Positions 1 through 8,789 of a stretch of DNA of 64,000 nucleotides are shown piece after piece. Each line of letters begins with the position of its first letter. Within the stretch, counting starts at the first letter, position 1. The notes beneath the pieces were generated by a model. That model was not told the origin of the DNA. It did no database searches and worked only from the letters and a program-made list of their open reading frames with translations. The translations under genes and the position numbers were made by a program. This DNA is from Winogradskya consettensis (lineage in GTDB: Bacteria > Actinomycetota > Actinomycetes > Mycobacteriales > Micromonosporaceae). Where the stretch lies: contig NZ_BOQP01000043.1 in NCBI RefSeq assembly GCF_018332715.1, forward strand, positions 1 to 64,000. Reading direction: 5' to 3'.

Positions 1-8
1 TTCCCCGC

Positions 9-792
9 GGCTTTATCCGGCTGGCGTTTCGTTCAAACCCAAGCCACGCAGGACGTCATCGCGGTTTGCGTTCCCGCGCAGCGCGGTCAAGGAATTCAAG
101 CGACCCAGCAAAGTCGTGGAAGACGCAGGGCATTTCAAGTCCTGAATCGCCGACAAGGTCTTCTCAAAACGCTGGATGCGGCTTTCAAGGTCCGCCCCAC
201 TCGGCAAGTTCGCATTCTTGAGCGCTACCTGCGCGTTCACCTGGGCTTGAGTGGGTGGGCAGCGACCGGGAACCTTCACCCCGGTAGGTCCCACGCGGTC
301 GGCGGTCGCGTTCGGATCGCCCGGACTGAAACCCAGCGCCGGCACCAAAGCGTCAACATTACCGGAGCCGGCTCCGGCATTCCCCGTCGCTCCACTCGCG
401 CCCGCGTCACCGGATCCTGCGGCGGCTTTATCCGCCGGCGTTTCATTCAAACCCAAACCACGCAGGACGTCATCGCGGTTCGCGTTCCCGCGCAGCGCGG
501 TCAAGGAATTCAAGCGACCCAGCAAAGTCGTGGAAGACGCAGGGCATTTCAAGTCCTGAATCGCCGACAAGGTCTTCTCAAAACGCTGGATGCGGCTTTC
601 AAGGTCCGCCCCACTCGGCAAGTTCGCATTCTTGAGCGCTACCTGCGCGTTCACCTGGGCTTGAGTGGGTGGGCAGCGACCGGGAACCTTCACCCCGGTA
701 GGTCCCACGCGGTCGGCGGTCGCGTTCGGATCGCCCGGACTGAAACCCAGCGCCGGCACCAAAGCGTTGATGTCACCGGAGCTGGCTCCGGT
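9..792. repeat. Tandem direct repeat, ~370 bp copies, 414-bp period
   Basis: Bases 9-378 and 424-792 are almost identical and offset by 414 bp (138 codons). Differences are a few substitutions plus a one-base insertion near position 20 of the first copy, which creates the stop codon of the overlapping gene. The near-identity at synonymous positions implies a recent duplication or gene conversion. Confidence 0.9.
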
Positions 793-906
793 CTCGGCGG
801 CTTGGCTCATCCCCGTGCCGACCGCGAGCGCCGAGCCGAGCAGCGCTGCGGCGGCACCTCCAACCAACAGCTTGCGCGTCCGGCTGCTGACTCCGCGTCG
901 ATACAT
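13..906 (-). CDS. Secreted protein with two near-identical ~114-aa domains
   Basis: 297 aa when started at the ATG at 906, which has GAGGAG just upstream; the longer open frame lacks support. Residues 1-36 form a twin-basic signal peptide (MYRRGVSSRTRK, then an Ala/Leu core). Two copies of one domain follow, each beginning near ALVPALGFSPGDP, each with two cysteines (in GRCPPT and LKCPAS) that could form a disulfide, and joined by a Gly/Ala linker. I do not recognise the family. The second copy ends at an early TAA: the equivalent site of copy 1 reads on as ADKAAAG, but here one extra base shifts the frame, so the original protein may have been longer. Exported by inference; role unknown. Confidence 0.75.
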   Translation of the reverse strand: MYRRGVSSRTRKLLVGGAAAALLGSALAVGTGMSQAAETGASSGDINALVPALGFSPGDPNATADRVGPTGVKVPGRCPPTQAQVNAQVALKNANLPSGADLESRIQRFEKTLSAIQDLKCPASSTTLLGRLNSLTALRGNANRDDVLRGLGLNETPADKAAAGSGDAGASGATGNAGAGSGNVDALVPALGFSPGDPNATADRVGPTGVKVPGRCPPTQAQVNAQVALKNANLPSGADLESRIQRFEKTLSAIQDLKCPASSTTLLGRLNSLTALRGNANRDDVLRGLGLNETPAG

Positions 907-1573
907 GCACGGCTCCTCTTCGTCTCGGTACTGCTTGTACCGAGATATACGAGCAATGATGTGGCAGCAGTTCACGACGCTGAGCAAGCGTTCTTTAAAG
1001 TTTCTTTAACGCGACTCCCGAGCAACTCGGTCTGCCAGCCGGACAGCGTCGGCCCGAACACCGTGACCAGCACCTCAGCCATCGCGGCGCCACCACCCGT
1101 CGGCACGCCCGAGGCCGTCCCGGTGTCCGCGCCACCAGATGCGTTGTGGTCTTACCGGCGCCGTCGGGGCCGACAGCACGATCCGGGCCCGCGCCTCAGT
1201 ACAGGCCCGGAAGGTCCAATCTGTACTGTTGTCAGCCGACCCGGCCGAGCCGTTGCAGACGCGTATCGCACGGCTGACTCTCGCGGGTCGGATCCCGGCG
1301 ACCCGGCGACGGTCCTGATGCTGGTGCAGCTGGCCGGGAAATATGTGGCCCGCGGCGACCGGGAACGGCTTGCCGGGGTCTGTGAGCAGCTGGACATCGC
1401 AGCGGAGGGCTGCGATGCGGCCCGGCTGGGGACGATGATTGAGCAGCGCATCGGCACTACCACCCATCCGAGTGCCTTCGCCGCGGTGCAGGTCGTGCAT
1501 CGGCTGCTTGTCCTGATCGACGAGGCGACGACCCCGACCTCGAGCCCATTATCGATGAGAAGGAGGCAGGCCA
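907..1573. other. Degenerate coding remnants, no intact gene
   Basis: No convincing complete gene. On the minus strand (about 1130-1190) one frame reads VGPDGAGKTTT, a Walker A motif as in ABC-transporter ATPases, but it is out of frame with anything sensible on either side. On the plus strand a protein-like run begins at the ATG at 1318 (MLVQLAGKYVARGDRERLAG) but has no stop before the methyltransferase start; an adjacent frame gives an acidic ending DDPDLEPIIDEKEAGQ just before 1574. This looks like a frameshifted small gene that once preceded the methyltransferase. All of this is inference from frame shape. Confidence 0.45.
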
Positions 1574-2599
1574 GTGTCGACGTCGGTCACCGAGGTCATG
1601 CGCGGCCTGCCGCGCGACGTCTACATCCGCCACGAACGGCACGGCGACACCGTGCATTACTCATTGCCGGAGGCAGTCGCCCGGGAGCTCACCGCTCTGC
1701 AGGTGCGCCCCGGGGACAGGGTGCTGGAGGTCGGCACGGGCTCCGGCTGGACCGGTGCCCTGCTCGCCGGCCTGGCCGGCCCGGACGGCCGGGTCATCAG
1801 CGTGGACATCAGCGAGGAGCTGGCCGGCAGAGCCGAGCGTATTCACCGGGACCGCGGCGTGGAGAACGTTTCCTGTCACGTCGGTGACGGCCTGGCGGGG
1901 TTCAGCGAAGCCGGTTTGCTGGATCGGGTCGTGGTCTGGTGTACGCCGCCGCGGGTCCCTGATGCTCTCGTCGGGCAGGTCGTCGACGGTGGGCGGATGG
2001 TCGTGTGCCTGCCGATCGCGGAGCTGCCGTTCCTGACCGTGGTCGCGACGATCACCTTGGCGGGAGGGCAGCCGGCGGTGCAGGCAATCACGTCCGGCGG
2101 ATACGTACAGAGCCGGACCACGCCGTCGGACGAGGTCGTCGTGCCGCACCGCTGGGTGGACGCCATGACCGACGGGCCCCGCCCGTCATGGGTGTCGATC
2201 GCCTGGCGCGATCGAGACACCTCCGATGGCATCGGCGCCCGTACGGTCCTGGACCGTCTCCTGCATCCGGGACACACCGTGACGTACGGGCGCGGGGATG
2301 TGGACTGGAACTCGTGGAACGCGTTCTCCGCCACGTTGAACGACCCGGCACTGTCCACCGCTGACCTGCGTGGCCGGATGCGGGCGATCGGCCACAGCAC
2401 CCCCGACAGCGCTGCCATGCTCCAGGTCGACGGCACAATCGTCGCCGACGCCGAAGGCTCGCCGTCGTTGACCATCCTCCGGACGTGGCTCGAGCTGTGG
2501 GAACGGGCCGGACGACCGGCCGCGGACCGGCTCACCCCGGCCCTTGTGCGCAATGATGATCCGGGCTGCGCCGGCTGGGATCTGCGGGTCTCGTGGTGA
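1574..2599 (+). CDS. Protein-L-isoaspartate O-methyltransferase-like SAM enzyme
   Basis: 341 aa, GTG start with AGAAGGAGG eight bases upstream. The N-terminal ~200 residues are a class I SAM-dependent methyltransferase of the PIMT type: SAM motif I VLEVGTGSGWTG at 50-61, acidic ribose-binding VDIS near 77-80, and the substrate-side HYSLPEAVA at 28-36. Classical PIMT is about 210 aa and repairs isoaspartate; this protein carries about 140 extra C-terminal residues (with PSWVSIAWRDRD). Extended PIMT homologues are known as tailoring enzymes of lanthipeptides and graspetides, but I see no precursor peptide or cyclase beside it. Either a general repair enzyme or an orphan RiPP-type methyltransferase. 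Confidence 0.75.
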   Translation: MSTSVTEVMRGLPRDVYIRHERHGDTVHYSLPEAVARELTALQVRPGDRVLEVGTGSGWTGALLAGLAGPDGRVISVDISEELAGRAERIHRDRGVENVSCHVGDGLAGFSEAGLLDRVVVWCTPPRVPDALVGQVVDGGRMVVCLPIAELPFLTVVATITLAGGQPAVQAITSGGYVQSRTTPSDEVVVPHRWVDAMTDGPRPSWVSIAWRDRDTSDGIGARTVLDRLLHPGHTVTYGRGDVDWNSWNAFSATLNDPALSTADLRGRMRAIGHSTPDSAAMLQVDGTIVADAEGSPSLTILRTWLELWERAGRPAADRLTPALVRNDDPGCAGWDLRVSW

Positions 2600-2621
2600 G
2601 CGCAGGTCCCAGCATCGGTGT

Positions 2622-3100
2622 TCAGTAGGCCAGGGCGATGTCCGCGCGCCGGTTCTGGGCGCGGCCGGCTGCTGTTTTGTTGCTGGCGTCCGGGTTGGCT
2701 TCGCCCTGGGTGATCGCGTACGTCCGGATGCTGTGACCGCCCGCGAGGGTGGCGCAGGTGTTGCGGGCGCGGCGTTTGCCGAGGGCGTTGCCGTTGCCCT
2801 GCAGGGTGCCGGTGCCGGCGAAGATCGACAGGGTGCCGTTCGCGTCGATCCGGTAGATACCGTGCGCCTGGGAGTCCGAGGCGTACAAGATTCCCGTCGT
2901 AGAAAGTGAGACCGCTGACCGCCTTCACCGGCGAGGCTGTCGCGGGACCGGGTATTGCCGCATTACGTTGACCGGTGCCGGCCACCACGGAAAGTGTGCC
3001 GTCCGTCGCGACCCGGAGATGGCATAGCCGAGCGGTGACGACAACACCGGACCGGGCACCGGCACCCCGAACACTCCGTTGCCGGCCACGATTGACAGCG
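2622..3100 (-). pseudogene. Frameshifted NHL-repeat protein fused to an OmpA-like end
   Basis: Three reading frames each hold part of one protein. From the 5' side: LTLSIVAGNGVFGVPVPG (around 3100-3030), then VATDGTLSVVAGTG followed by SPVKAVSGLTFYDGNL, then YASDSQAHGIYRIDANG onward. The join near 2885 is a clear one-base slip: GLTFYDGNL should continue straight into YASDSQ. These are NHL/beta-propeller repeats (DG-TLS-VAGTG pattern). After the last repeat the frame runs into an OmpA/MotB-like C-terminus ending in AAGRAQNRRADIALAY, so an internal deletion joined two parts. At least two frameshifts make it a dead gene. Confidence 0.75.
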
Positions 3101-3321
3101 TCAAGGCGTCCGGATCGGGAATGGCCAGCGCCGGGCGGGACCGGTGAGCACGGTGGCACCGATTGCCGGTAGCCGAACGGCGTGCAGGCGGGCGGCGCGT
3201 TTGATCGATGCGCCGGGTTCACGGCTACGAGCGCGATCTCCTGAAGTTTTTGTCACAGGTCTATGCGAAACTGCTCCGCGTTCGGGCCCGTCTGGGGCCC
3301 AGAGACATCACGGGGGAACGC

Positions 3322-6060
3322 ATGCGTGTCCATATGCGAATATCTTCGCTGATAGTGGCTTCGATGCTCGGGTGTGGAGCGGTGGTGGGCCTCGGCGGCA
3401 CGCCGGCGCTCGCCGCCGAGGGCAGCCCGACCGGTCTCACCACGGCAGGTCAGGCCTGCGTCACCACGGCGCCCGGGCCTTTCCTGAGCCCCGGCCGACT
3501 CAACGACGCCCAAGCCGTCCTGCTCCGCGGCGAGTACGACGCCTCGGTCTGGAGCGACGACTCCACAGCGGACTTCCAGGTGTGGGACGTGACCGAGCCG
3601 GACCAGCCGCAGGACTGGAGCGACCGGGGTGGGGCGTCCGACGGGCACCTGCTCGTTCAGCTCGAGGATCCGTCGCGGCAGCTGGACGGCGTCACGTATG
3701 GCTGGAAGGTGCGGCTGGTGGACGGCGCGGCGTCGTCACCGTGGAGCGACACCTGCTATTACACCGTCGACCGCAGTGGCGGCGCGGCGCCAGCCGTCAC
3801 CTCCGCGGAGTATCCGCCGGGCGACTGGGATAACGCACACGGCGAGATCGGCACGCCGGGCTCGTTCACGTTCACCCCGGCCGACGACGACGCGGTCAGC
3901 TACAAGTACGGCTTCTACGCCGACAACGTCTCCGAGCCGGAGCAGACCATCCCGGCGCCCCGGCTCGGTGGGCCGGTGACAATCAACTGGGCGCCGCGCG
4001 CCGCCGACTACAACTCGTTGACGGTCTATGCGATCGATCGCGCCGGGAACTACTCGGAGCGGCAGGACTACACGTTCTACGTACGCGAGACCCGGCCCTC
4101 GGTCTTCTCCGCGGCCTACCAGGAGAGTGCCGGCTACGGCGACCTGAAGTACAACGTCGGGGTGCCCGGCGAGTTCGACTTCGACTCGAACGTCCCGGAC
4201 ACGACGTCGTTCGTGTGGCACATCGACCAGGATGGTCCCTCCGGCACGGCCGACGCCGATTCCGAGGGCAACGCCGCGGTGATGATCGCCCCGGCCAAGG
4301 CCGGCTATCAGACGCTCTATGTACGCAGCGTCGCCCGTGACGGCGCGCCCCACCCGGAGCGGGCATACCGGTTCTACGTGGACAACGCGCCGCAGGTCAC
4401 GGGTGACATCAACAAGAGCGTCACCATCGGCTCCTCGCTGAAGTTCCACCTCGCGCCGCGGACCGGCGACGTCACGGCGTACGTCTACTGGAACGAGGAC
4501 AGCAGCTCGCACGAGTCCGCGAAGATCACGATCCCCGCCGACGGGGCCGGGGCAGCCGACCTGACCTGGGTGGCCGACAACACCACCGAGAACACGAACG
4601 GGGTCCGGGTGCAGGCCCGCAGCGCCGACGGCACGCTGTCGGAGGCGCGCTGGCTGCCGATCAGCGTCTGGGGTGCCGCACCCACGGTGAATCGCACCGG
4701 CGGCACGGTCGTCGGCAGCACCGCGACGATCAGCGTGCGCACCGAGATGGCGAACGTCAAGGAGTACGAGGCGGTCCTCAACCACGACGACGCGACCAGG
4801 CAGATCGTGCCCGCGGCGGCGGACGGCACCGCGACGTTCAAGTTCACGCCCACCAAGGCGCAGTACACGTTCGTCACGGTCGTCGCCCGCAACGCCGCCG
4901 GCGTGCACACCGACGAGGGCAGCACGGGTTGGTCCGTCACCGACGGGCCGGCGGTCACCTCGGCCGACTTCCCGGCGAGCGGCTCGGGCAAGATGACGGC
5001 GGGCACCTTCACCTTCAAGGCGCAGCAGGCCGGAGCGACCACATTCGTCTATTCGATCGACGGCACCGACCAGTTCCAGGTCGAGGTGCCGGTCGGCGCG
5101 GACGGCACCGCCACCACCGCGGCGTGGACGCCGGAGACCTCAGGGTCCTACTCGCTGCACGTGACGAGCAGGACCTCGAACGGCACCAGATCGTCGGAGA
5201 CCTACTACAGCTTCACCGTCGCGGCCGACCCGGTGACCGTGACGTCGGTGTCGCCCGGCACGGTCGCACCCGGTGGGGTACGCACGCTCACCGTCACCGG
5301 CTCCGGCTTCCAGAAGGCCAACTACACCGCGTTGCACACGTCCGACGGCAGTTACGTGAGCGGCACGATCACCGGGATCTCGGCCGACCGTAAGACGCTG
5401 ACCGCCGAGTACGACCTGACCGGGGCAGCCCTCGGAGCGGCCTCGCTGGACGTGCAGCCCGACGGCTACAACTCGCCGGTCACGCTGGCGAACGCGTTCA
5501 CCATCGCCAACCAGTCGACGCCGCTCAAGGTGGTGACCGCGCCCGTGATCACCGGCACGGCGGCGGTCGGCTCGACCCTGAAGTCCTCGACCGGCACGTT
5601 CACGCCGGCCGCCTCGGCCTACACGTACCAGTGGGCGGCCGGCGGCACGGCGATCAGCGGGGCGACCGGCTCGTCCTACGTGGTCAAGCCGGCCGACCTC
5701 GGCAAGAAGATCTCGGTCTCGGTCACCGCGACCAAGAACGGCTACCTTCCGGCGACGGAGAAGTCCGCCGCCACGGCTGTGGTCGCCAAGGGGCCCGCCG
5801 CGGTGAACACTGTTCTGCCGAAGATCACCGGTACGGCGAAGGTCGGCAGCACGCTGAATTCGTCGGCCGGAACGTGGAAGCCGGCGCCCACCTCGTACCG
5901 CTACGAGTGGCGGGCAGGCAGCACGCTGCTCGGCACCACGGCGTCGCTGAAGCTCACCACCGCGATGCAGGGCAAGAAGATCGCTGTGACGGCGATCGCG
6001 ATCCAGGCCGGTTACGAAGACGGCAAGGCGACCAGCACCACCGTCACGGTCACGAAGTAG
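3322..6060 (+). CDS. Large secreted Ig-like/IPT surface protein
   Basis: 912 aa from the ATG at 3322 (GGGGGA upstream); longer in-frame starts would put 38 residues before the signal peptide. The signal peptide ends near TPALAAEG. The rest is a string of beta-sandwich modules: repeated blocks of the type FNVGVPGEFDFDS...FVWHIDQDGPSGT in the N-terminal half, an IPT/TIG-like module (LTVTGSGFQ) around residue 650, and two C-terminal copies of a module reading VGSTL-S--GT--P--Y-Y-W. There is no LPXTG motif or membrane segment, so it is probably released or non-covalently held. The gene at 17619 is a paralogue with the same module order. Function unknown; adhesion or carbohydrate binding is a guess. 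Confidence 0.8.
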   Translation: MRVHMRISSLIVASMLGCGAVVGLGGTPALAAEGSPTGLTTAGQACVTTAPGPFLSPGRLNDAQAVLLRGEYDASVWSDDSTADFQVWDVTEPDQPQDWSDRGGASDGHLLVQLEDPSRQLDGVTYGWKVRLVDGAASSPWSDTCYYTVDRSGGAAPAVTSAEYPPGDWDNAHGEIGTPGSFTFTPADDDAVSYKYGFYADNVSEPEQTIPAPRLGGPVTINWAPRAADYNSLTVYAIDRAGNYSERQDYTFYVRETRPSVFSAAYQESAGYGDLKYNVGVPGEFDFDSNVPDTTSFVWHIDQDGPSGTADADSEGNAAVMIAPAKAGYQTLYVRSVARDGAPHPERAYRFYVDNAPQVTGDINKSVTIGSSLKFHLAPRTGDVTAYVYWNEDSSSHESAKITIPADGAGAADLTWVADNTTENTNGVRVQARSADGTLSEARWLPISVWGAAPTVNRTGGTVVGSTATISVRTEMANVKEYEAVLNHDDATRQIVPAAADGTATFKFTPTKAQYTFVTVVARNAAGVHTDEGSTGWSVTDGPAVTSADFPASGSGKMTAGTFTFKAQQAGATTFVYSIDGTDQFQVEVPVGADGTATTAAWTPETSGSYSLHVTSRTSNGTRSSETYYSFTVAADPVTVTSVSPGTVAPGGVRTLTVTGSGFQKANYTALHTSDGSYVSGTITGISADRKTLTAEYDLTGAALGAASLDVQPDGYNSPVTLANAFTIANQSTPLKVVTAPVITGTAAVGSTLKSSTGTFTPAASAYTYQWAAGGTAISGATGSSYVVKPADLGKKISVSVTATKNGYLPATEKSAATAVVAKGPAAVNTVLPKITGTAKVGSTLNSSAGTWKPAPTSYRYEWRAGSTLLGTTASLKLTTAMQGKKIAVTAIAIQAGYEDGKATSTTVTVTK

Positions 6061-6077
6061 AACTGCCGGTGCAACGA

Positions 6078-6114
6078 GGGGCCTGGCCTGCCGAAGATCG
6101 ACAGGACAGGCCCC
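6078..6114. terminator. Strong hairpin between convergent genes
   Basis: GGGGCCTG-G-CCTG pairs with CAGG-A-CAGGCCCC around an 11-base loop, lying between the ends of the secreted protein gene (6060) and the convergent 131-aa gene (6124). It likely ends transcription from both sides. Confidence 0.7.
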
Positions 6115-6123
6115 ATCATCGGG

Positions 6124-6519
6124 TTACAGGTTGTTGATCCGGGCCAGCAGCTCTGCCTCGGTCAGGTTTTCCAGGACCGCGTCCTGCTTGCGGCCCAGGA
6201 CGGCCAGCAGCTTCTCCTTCTCCAGCTTCTTGGCCGCCGCCGCCTTCGCCACCTGGTCCTCCGCGAGGCGGATGGCGATGACGTGCTTGACGACCTCCAA
6301 CTTGGTCTCCAAGGTTGCCTTGGCCGGATTGGCCTCGGTGGCCACGAACGACTCGGTGGCGATGGCCTTGAGCTCGGCGTTGACGGCCTTGGCCACGTCA
6401 TCGAGGCTGAAGGCGGACTTGGCGGTCAGCGGAAGCTCCCACAGCTGTTCCGTGGTCAGCAGACCCTTGGCCGACGGGTAGCGGAACTTCTCCCGCGTGG
6501 CCTTCTCGAAAATGGTCAC
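6124..6519 (-). CDS. Small conserved protein of a two-gene module
   Basis: 131 aa, GTG start at 6519 preceded by GAGAGAGG. The N-terminus reads FEKATREKFRYPSAKGLLTT, then a region with the pattern LW-LPL and a long, highly charged alpha-helix (about residues 75-130, rich in Lys, Glu and Ala, probably coiled coil). Similar small proteins occur in phages and many bacteria without a known function; I recall the pattern but cannot name a family. It is 29 bp downstream of the 669-aa gene and in the same direction, so the two are very likely one operon and may form a complex. No signal peptide, so cytoplasmic. Confidence 0.7.
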   Translation of the reverse strand: MTIFEKATREKFRYPSAKGLLTTEQLWELPLTAKSAFSLDDVAKAVNAELKAIATESFVATEANPAKATLETKLEVVKHVIAIRLAEDQVAKAAAAKKLEKEKLLAVLGRKQDAVLENLTEAELLARINNL

Positions 6520-6548
6520 GGTGGCCTCTCTCGGATGTCTGGGCAGAT

Positions 6549-8558
6549 TCAGAACTGGATGCTGATGAGGTGACGCCGGCCGCCGGTCATGGTGACCTTG
6601 GCGACCACAGAGCTGCGGACCGTGGAGCTGAAGCCGAGGCCGGACAGCTGGTCCGGGGACGGCTCGCACTTGGTGCGGTCGCCGAGAACCTCGAACACCT
6701 TGCGGTGCGGTTGCAGGTCGCGGCGCAGGAACTCGTTGTAGATCCCCCGGGTCGGCTGGTCGTTCATGCACCCTTTCAGCATGAAGAAGTAGTGGCGGTT
6801 GCCGATCTCACTGTCGTCGAAGTAGTTCGGCGAGTACATGACGGTGGACACCGGCACGAACTGTTCGGTGGTGATGCCCCACAGGTCCTTGCCGGCGCTG
6901 CCCCGCTGCATGTCCCTACCCGGCCGGAAAGCGGTGATCCTCTCGCCGGCGACCGTCATCCGGCCCACCTCGACGGTCTTCTTGTGGCCGACCGCCTGTT
7001 CGTGGCTGTAGTGCTCGATCTTCCCGTTGCTCTCGGTCTCGATCACGAAGCCGGCCGCGGCGCTCTCCCGCTTGTGGAACTGGTTCACCTCGATCCGGTA
7101 CTCCCCGTCGGGGATGTTGGCGACCCAGGTGACGTTCTCCACGGGCTCGCGGGAGAACGGTCCGCCCGCGTTCATGTCGACGTCGAGTTTGTTGCGCTTT
7201 TCCTGGTACCAGATGTGCTCGCCGTCGGGTTCGAACACGTGCAGGTCGAGGTCGTCGTGGTTGAACCAGGACAGGCTCACCCGCAGCTTGCCGGTGACGT
7301 TGCCGCCGGCCCGCTTGACCTTCTCCTTGATCGAGTCGGTGACGTTGCCGCCGTAGGACCAGCCGAAATCGTTGTCCCACGCGAACAGCCGCGGGGCGGC
7401 CGGGTGCCGCCCGGTGGTGAGACTGACGAAGTGCGGTTCGTGGCTGTTGGCGACCCACAGGTCGATGCTCGCGGCGCCGGGCAGGATGTCCTTCATGAAG
7501 GTGACCACGGGGGTCTCCTCCGGCTTCGCGTCACGAAGGCGCGCACCCGCGGACCCGGTGGTGGCCGCCTGCATGAGCAACCCTTCGATGCCGTCCTTCA
7601 TCCGTGACTGGGTGTCGTTGTCGACCCACAACACGTTGTTGACCGACACGTCGGACAGGCGGGCGAACCGTCGCTGCAACGATTCCTCGATGCCCAGCTC
7701 GTCGATGGTCCTCATGGCGGCCTTGACCATCGCCGGGGTGATCAACGCCGTGGGACGCTGGTAGTTCTGCGGCGCCACCTTCGCCTCGAACGACCGGACC
7801 GCCTGCTCCAGGTCGACGCCCGCGGAAAGATCCTGGACGAGAGTGCCGATCACCGTGTTGCGGAACCGGGCCGCGGGGTTCATGGCGTTGGCGAACACGA
7901 AGGCCCGTCGGTCCGCAGCCTGCGTCCACCGGTTCTGCAGCGACCGGAATTCGGTCACCGCACGGTGATGCTCCGTGCCGCGGTAGAGGGCGTTGTCGTC
8001 GATCAGGTCGACAACGGTGTCCAGAGCGTGCTGGGTCAGCTCGGTCAGGCCACGCTGGAACACCTGCACCGCGGCGTCGAAGATGCCCCGTGCCGCGCCG
8101 GCGTCGCTGGTGCGATGCTGCTTCTCCACCCGGCCGTGCAGGTGGTGCCACACCTCGACCTGTCCGTCGCGCAGCGTCCGGGTCGTCCTCGTCCCGTACT
8201 GCGCCTCGGTGGAACGGAAAACGCCGGACAACGGCAGCGTGCCGACGAATTCGTCCATTGCGGCGGCGACGACGGAGAAGACCGGGTCGGACGCGGACAC
8301 GCCGGACCAGACGGTGCGCACCTGTCCGTTGTCGATCTCTACGACGTTACCGAAGTTCTTGATGAACCCGCGGCAGGTCGAGCAGTCGTACTCGGACCGC
8401 TCACGGAACCGAGGATTGGTGCCGGCGGGGAAGGACTCGAGAAAGGTCAGCCAGAGCGAGTCCCGGTCGAGACCGTCGCCGGCGACGTACAACTCGCCCT
8501 TGGACATCGCGGACAGACGGGTAGTCACATCCGCCACGAACTGCTGAAAATCGCCCAC
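6549..8558 (-). CDS. Large conserved protein with Cys motif and DUF2135/YfaP-like domain
   Basis: 669 aa. The start is the GTG at 8558, seven bases after AAGGAGG; upstream in-frame codons are not needed. Near residue 55 is a CxxC motif inside YDCSTCRGFIKNFGNVVEID, suggesting a metal or redox site. The middle is helical. Around residues 415-480 a beta-rich part reads LRVSLSWFNHDDLDLHV-EPDG, which resembles the DUF2135/YfaP domain (acidic, possibly calcium-binding). No signal peptide or membrane segment. First gene of the two-gene operon with the 131-aa protein. Function not known to me; the combination also recalls phage-borne hypothetical proteins, but no phage genes are nearby. Confidence 0.7.
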   Translation of the reverse strand: MGDFQQFVADVTTRLSAMSKGELYVAGDGLDRDSLWLTFLESFPAGTNPRFRERSEYDCSTCRGFIKNFGNVVEIDNGQVRTVWSGVSASDPVFSVVAAAMDEFVGTLPLSGVFRSTEAQYGTRTTRTLRDGQVEVWHHLHGRVEKQHRTSDAGAARGIFDAAVQVFQRGLTELTQHALDTVVDLIDDNALYRGTEHHRAVTEFRSLQNRWTQAADRRAFVFANAMNPAARFRNTVIGTLVQDLSAGVDLEQAVRSFEAKVAPQNYQRPTALITPAMVKAAMRTIDELGIEESLQRRFARLSDVSVNNVLWVDNDTQSRMKDGIEGLLMQAATTGSAGARLRDAKPEETPVVTFMKDILPGAASIDLWVANSHEPHFVSLTTGRHPAAPRLFAWDNDFGWSYGGNVTDSIKEKVKRAGGNVTGKLRVSLSWFNHDDLDLHVFEPDGEHIWYQEKRNKLDVDMNAGGPFSREPVENVTWVANIPDGEYRIEVNQFHKRESAAAGFVIETESNGKIEHYSHEQAVGHKKTVEVGRMTVAGERITAFRPGRDMQRGSAGKDLWGITTEQFVPVSTVMYSPNYFDDSEIGNRHYFFMLKGCMNDQPTRGIYNEFLRRDLQPHRKVFEVLGDRTKCEPSPDQLSGLGFSSTVRSSVVAKVTMTGGRRHLISIQF

Positions 8559-8723
8559 CGTGTCAACCTCCTTGATCACCGGAGATCCTAGGGAGCGCAC
8601 GCCATTTGAGAAACGTATTTCCGGCCGCCCGCACGGTCGCGGACGGACGCCGGCGGACGGGCGCCGACGGCCGACCACCGGCGGGAACGGCGACCGCTGC
8701 AAACTTCCTGCACATCCAGATCG

Positions 8724-8752
8724 TTGACACTCGGGGCGTACTCACATTTAAC
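8724..8752 (+). promoter_or_regulatory. Probable sigma-70-type promoter of the pectate lyase gene
   Basis: TTGACA (8724-8729), a perfect -35 box, is followed after 17 bases by TTTAAC (8747-8752), four of six matches to the -10 consensus. It lies 38 bp before the lyase start codon, in the gap between two divergent genes. Confidence 0.55.
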
Positions 8753-8789
8753 TTCGTCTATTGGTGTCGCATTTGAAGGTGGGACGATA

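Noticed and set aside
247-1887. 546-codon plus-strand frame
   Set aside because: It is a shadow of the secreted protein gene, then of intergenic DNA and the methyltransferase; Arg/Pro-rich with no domain.
6570-7607. 345-codon plus-strand frame
   Set aside because: Antisense of the 669-aa gene; Val/Gly/Ala-rich shadow typical of high-GC DNA.
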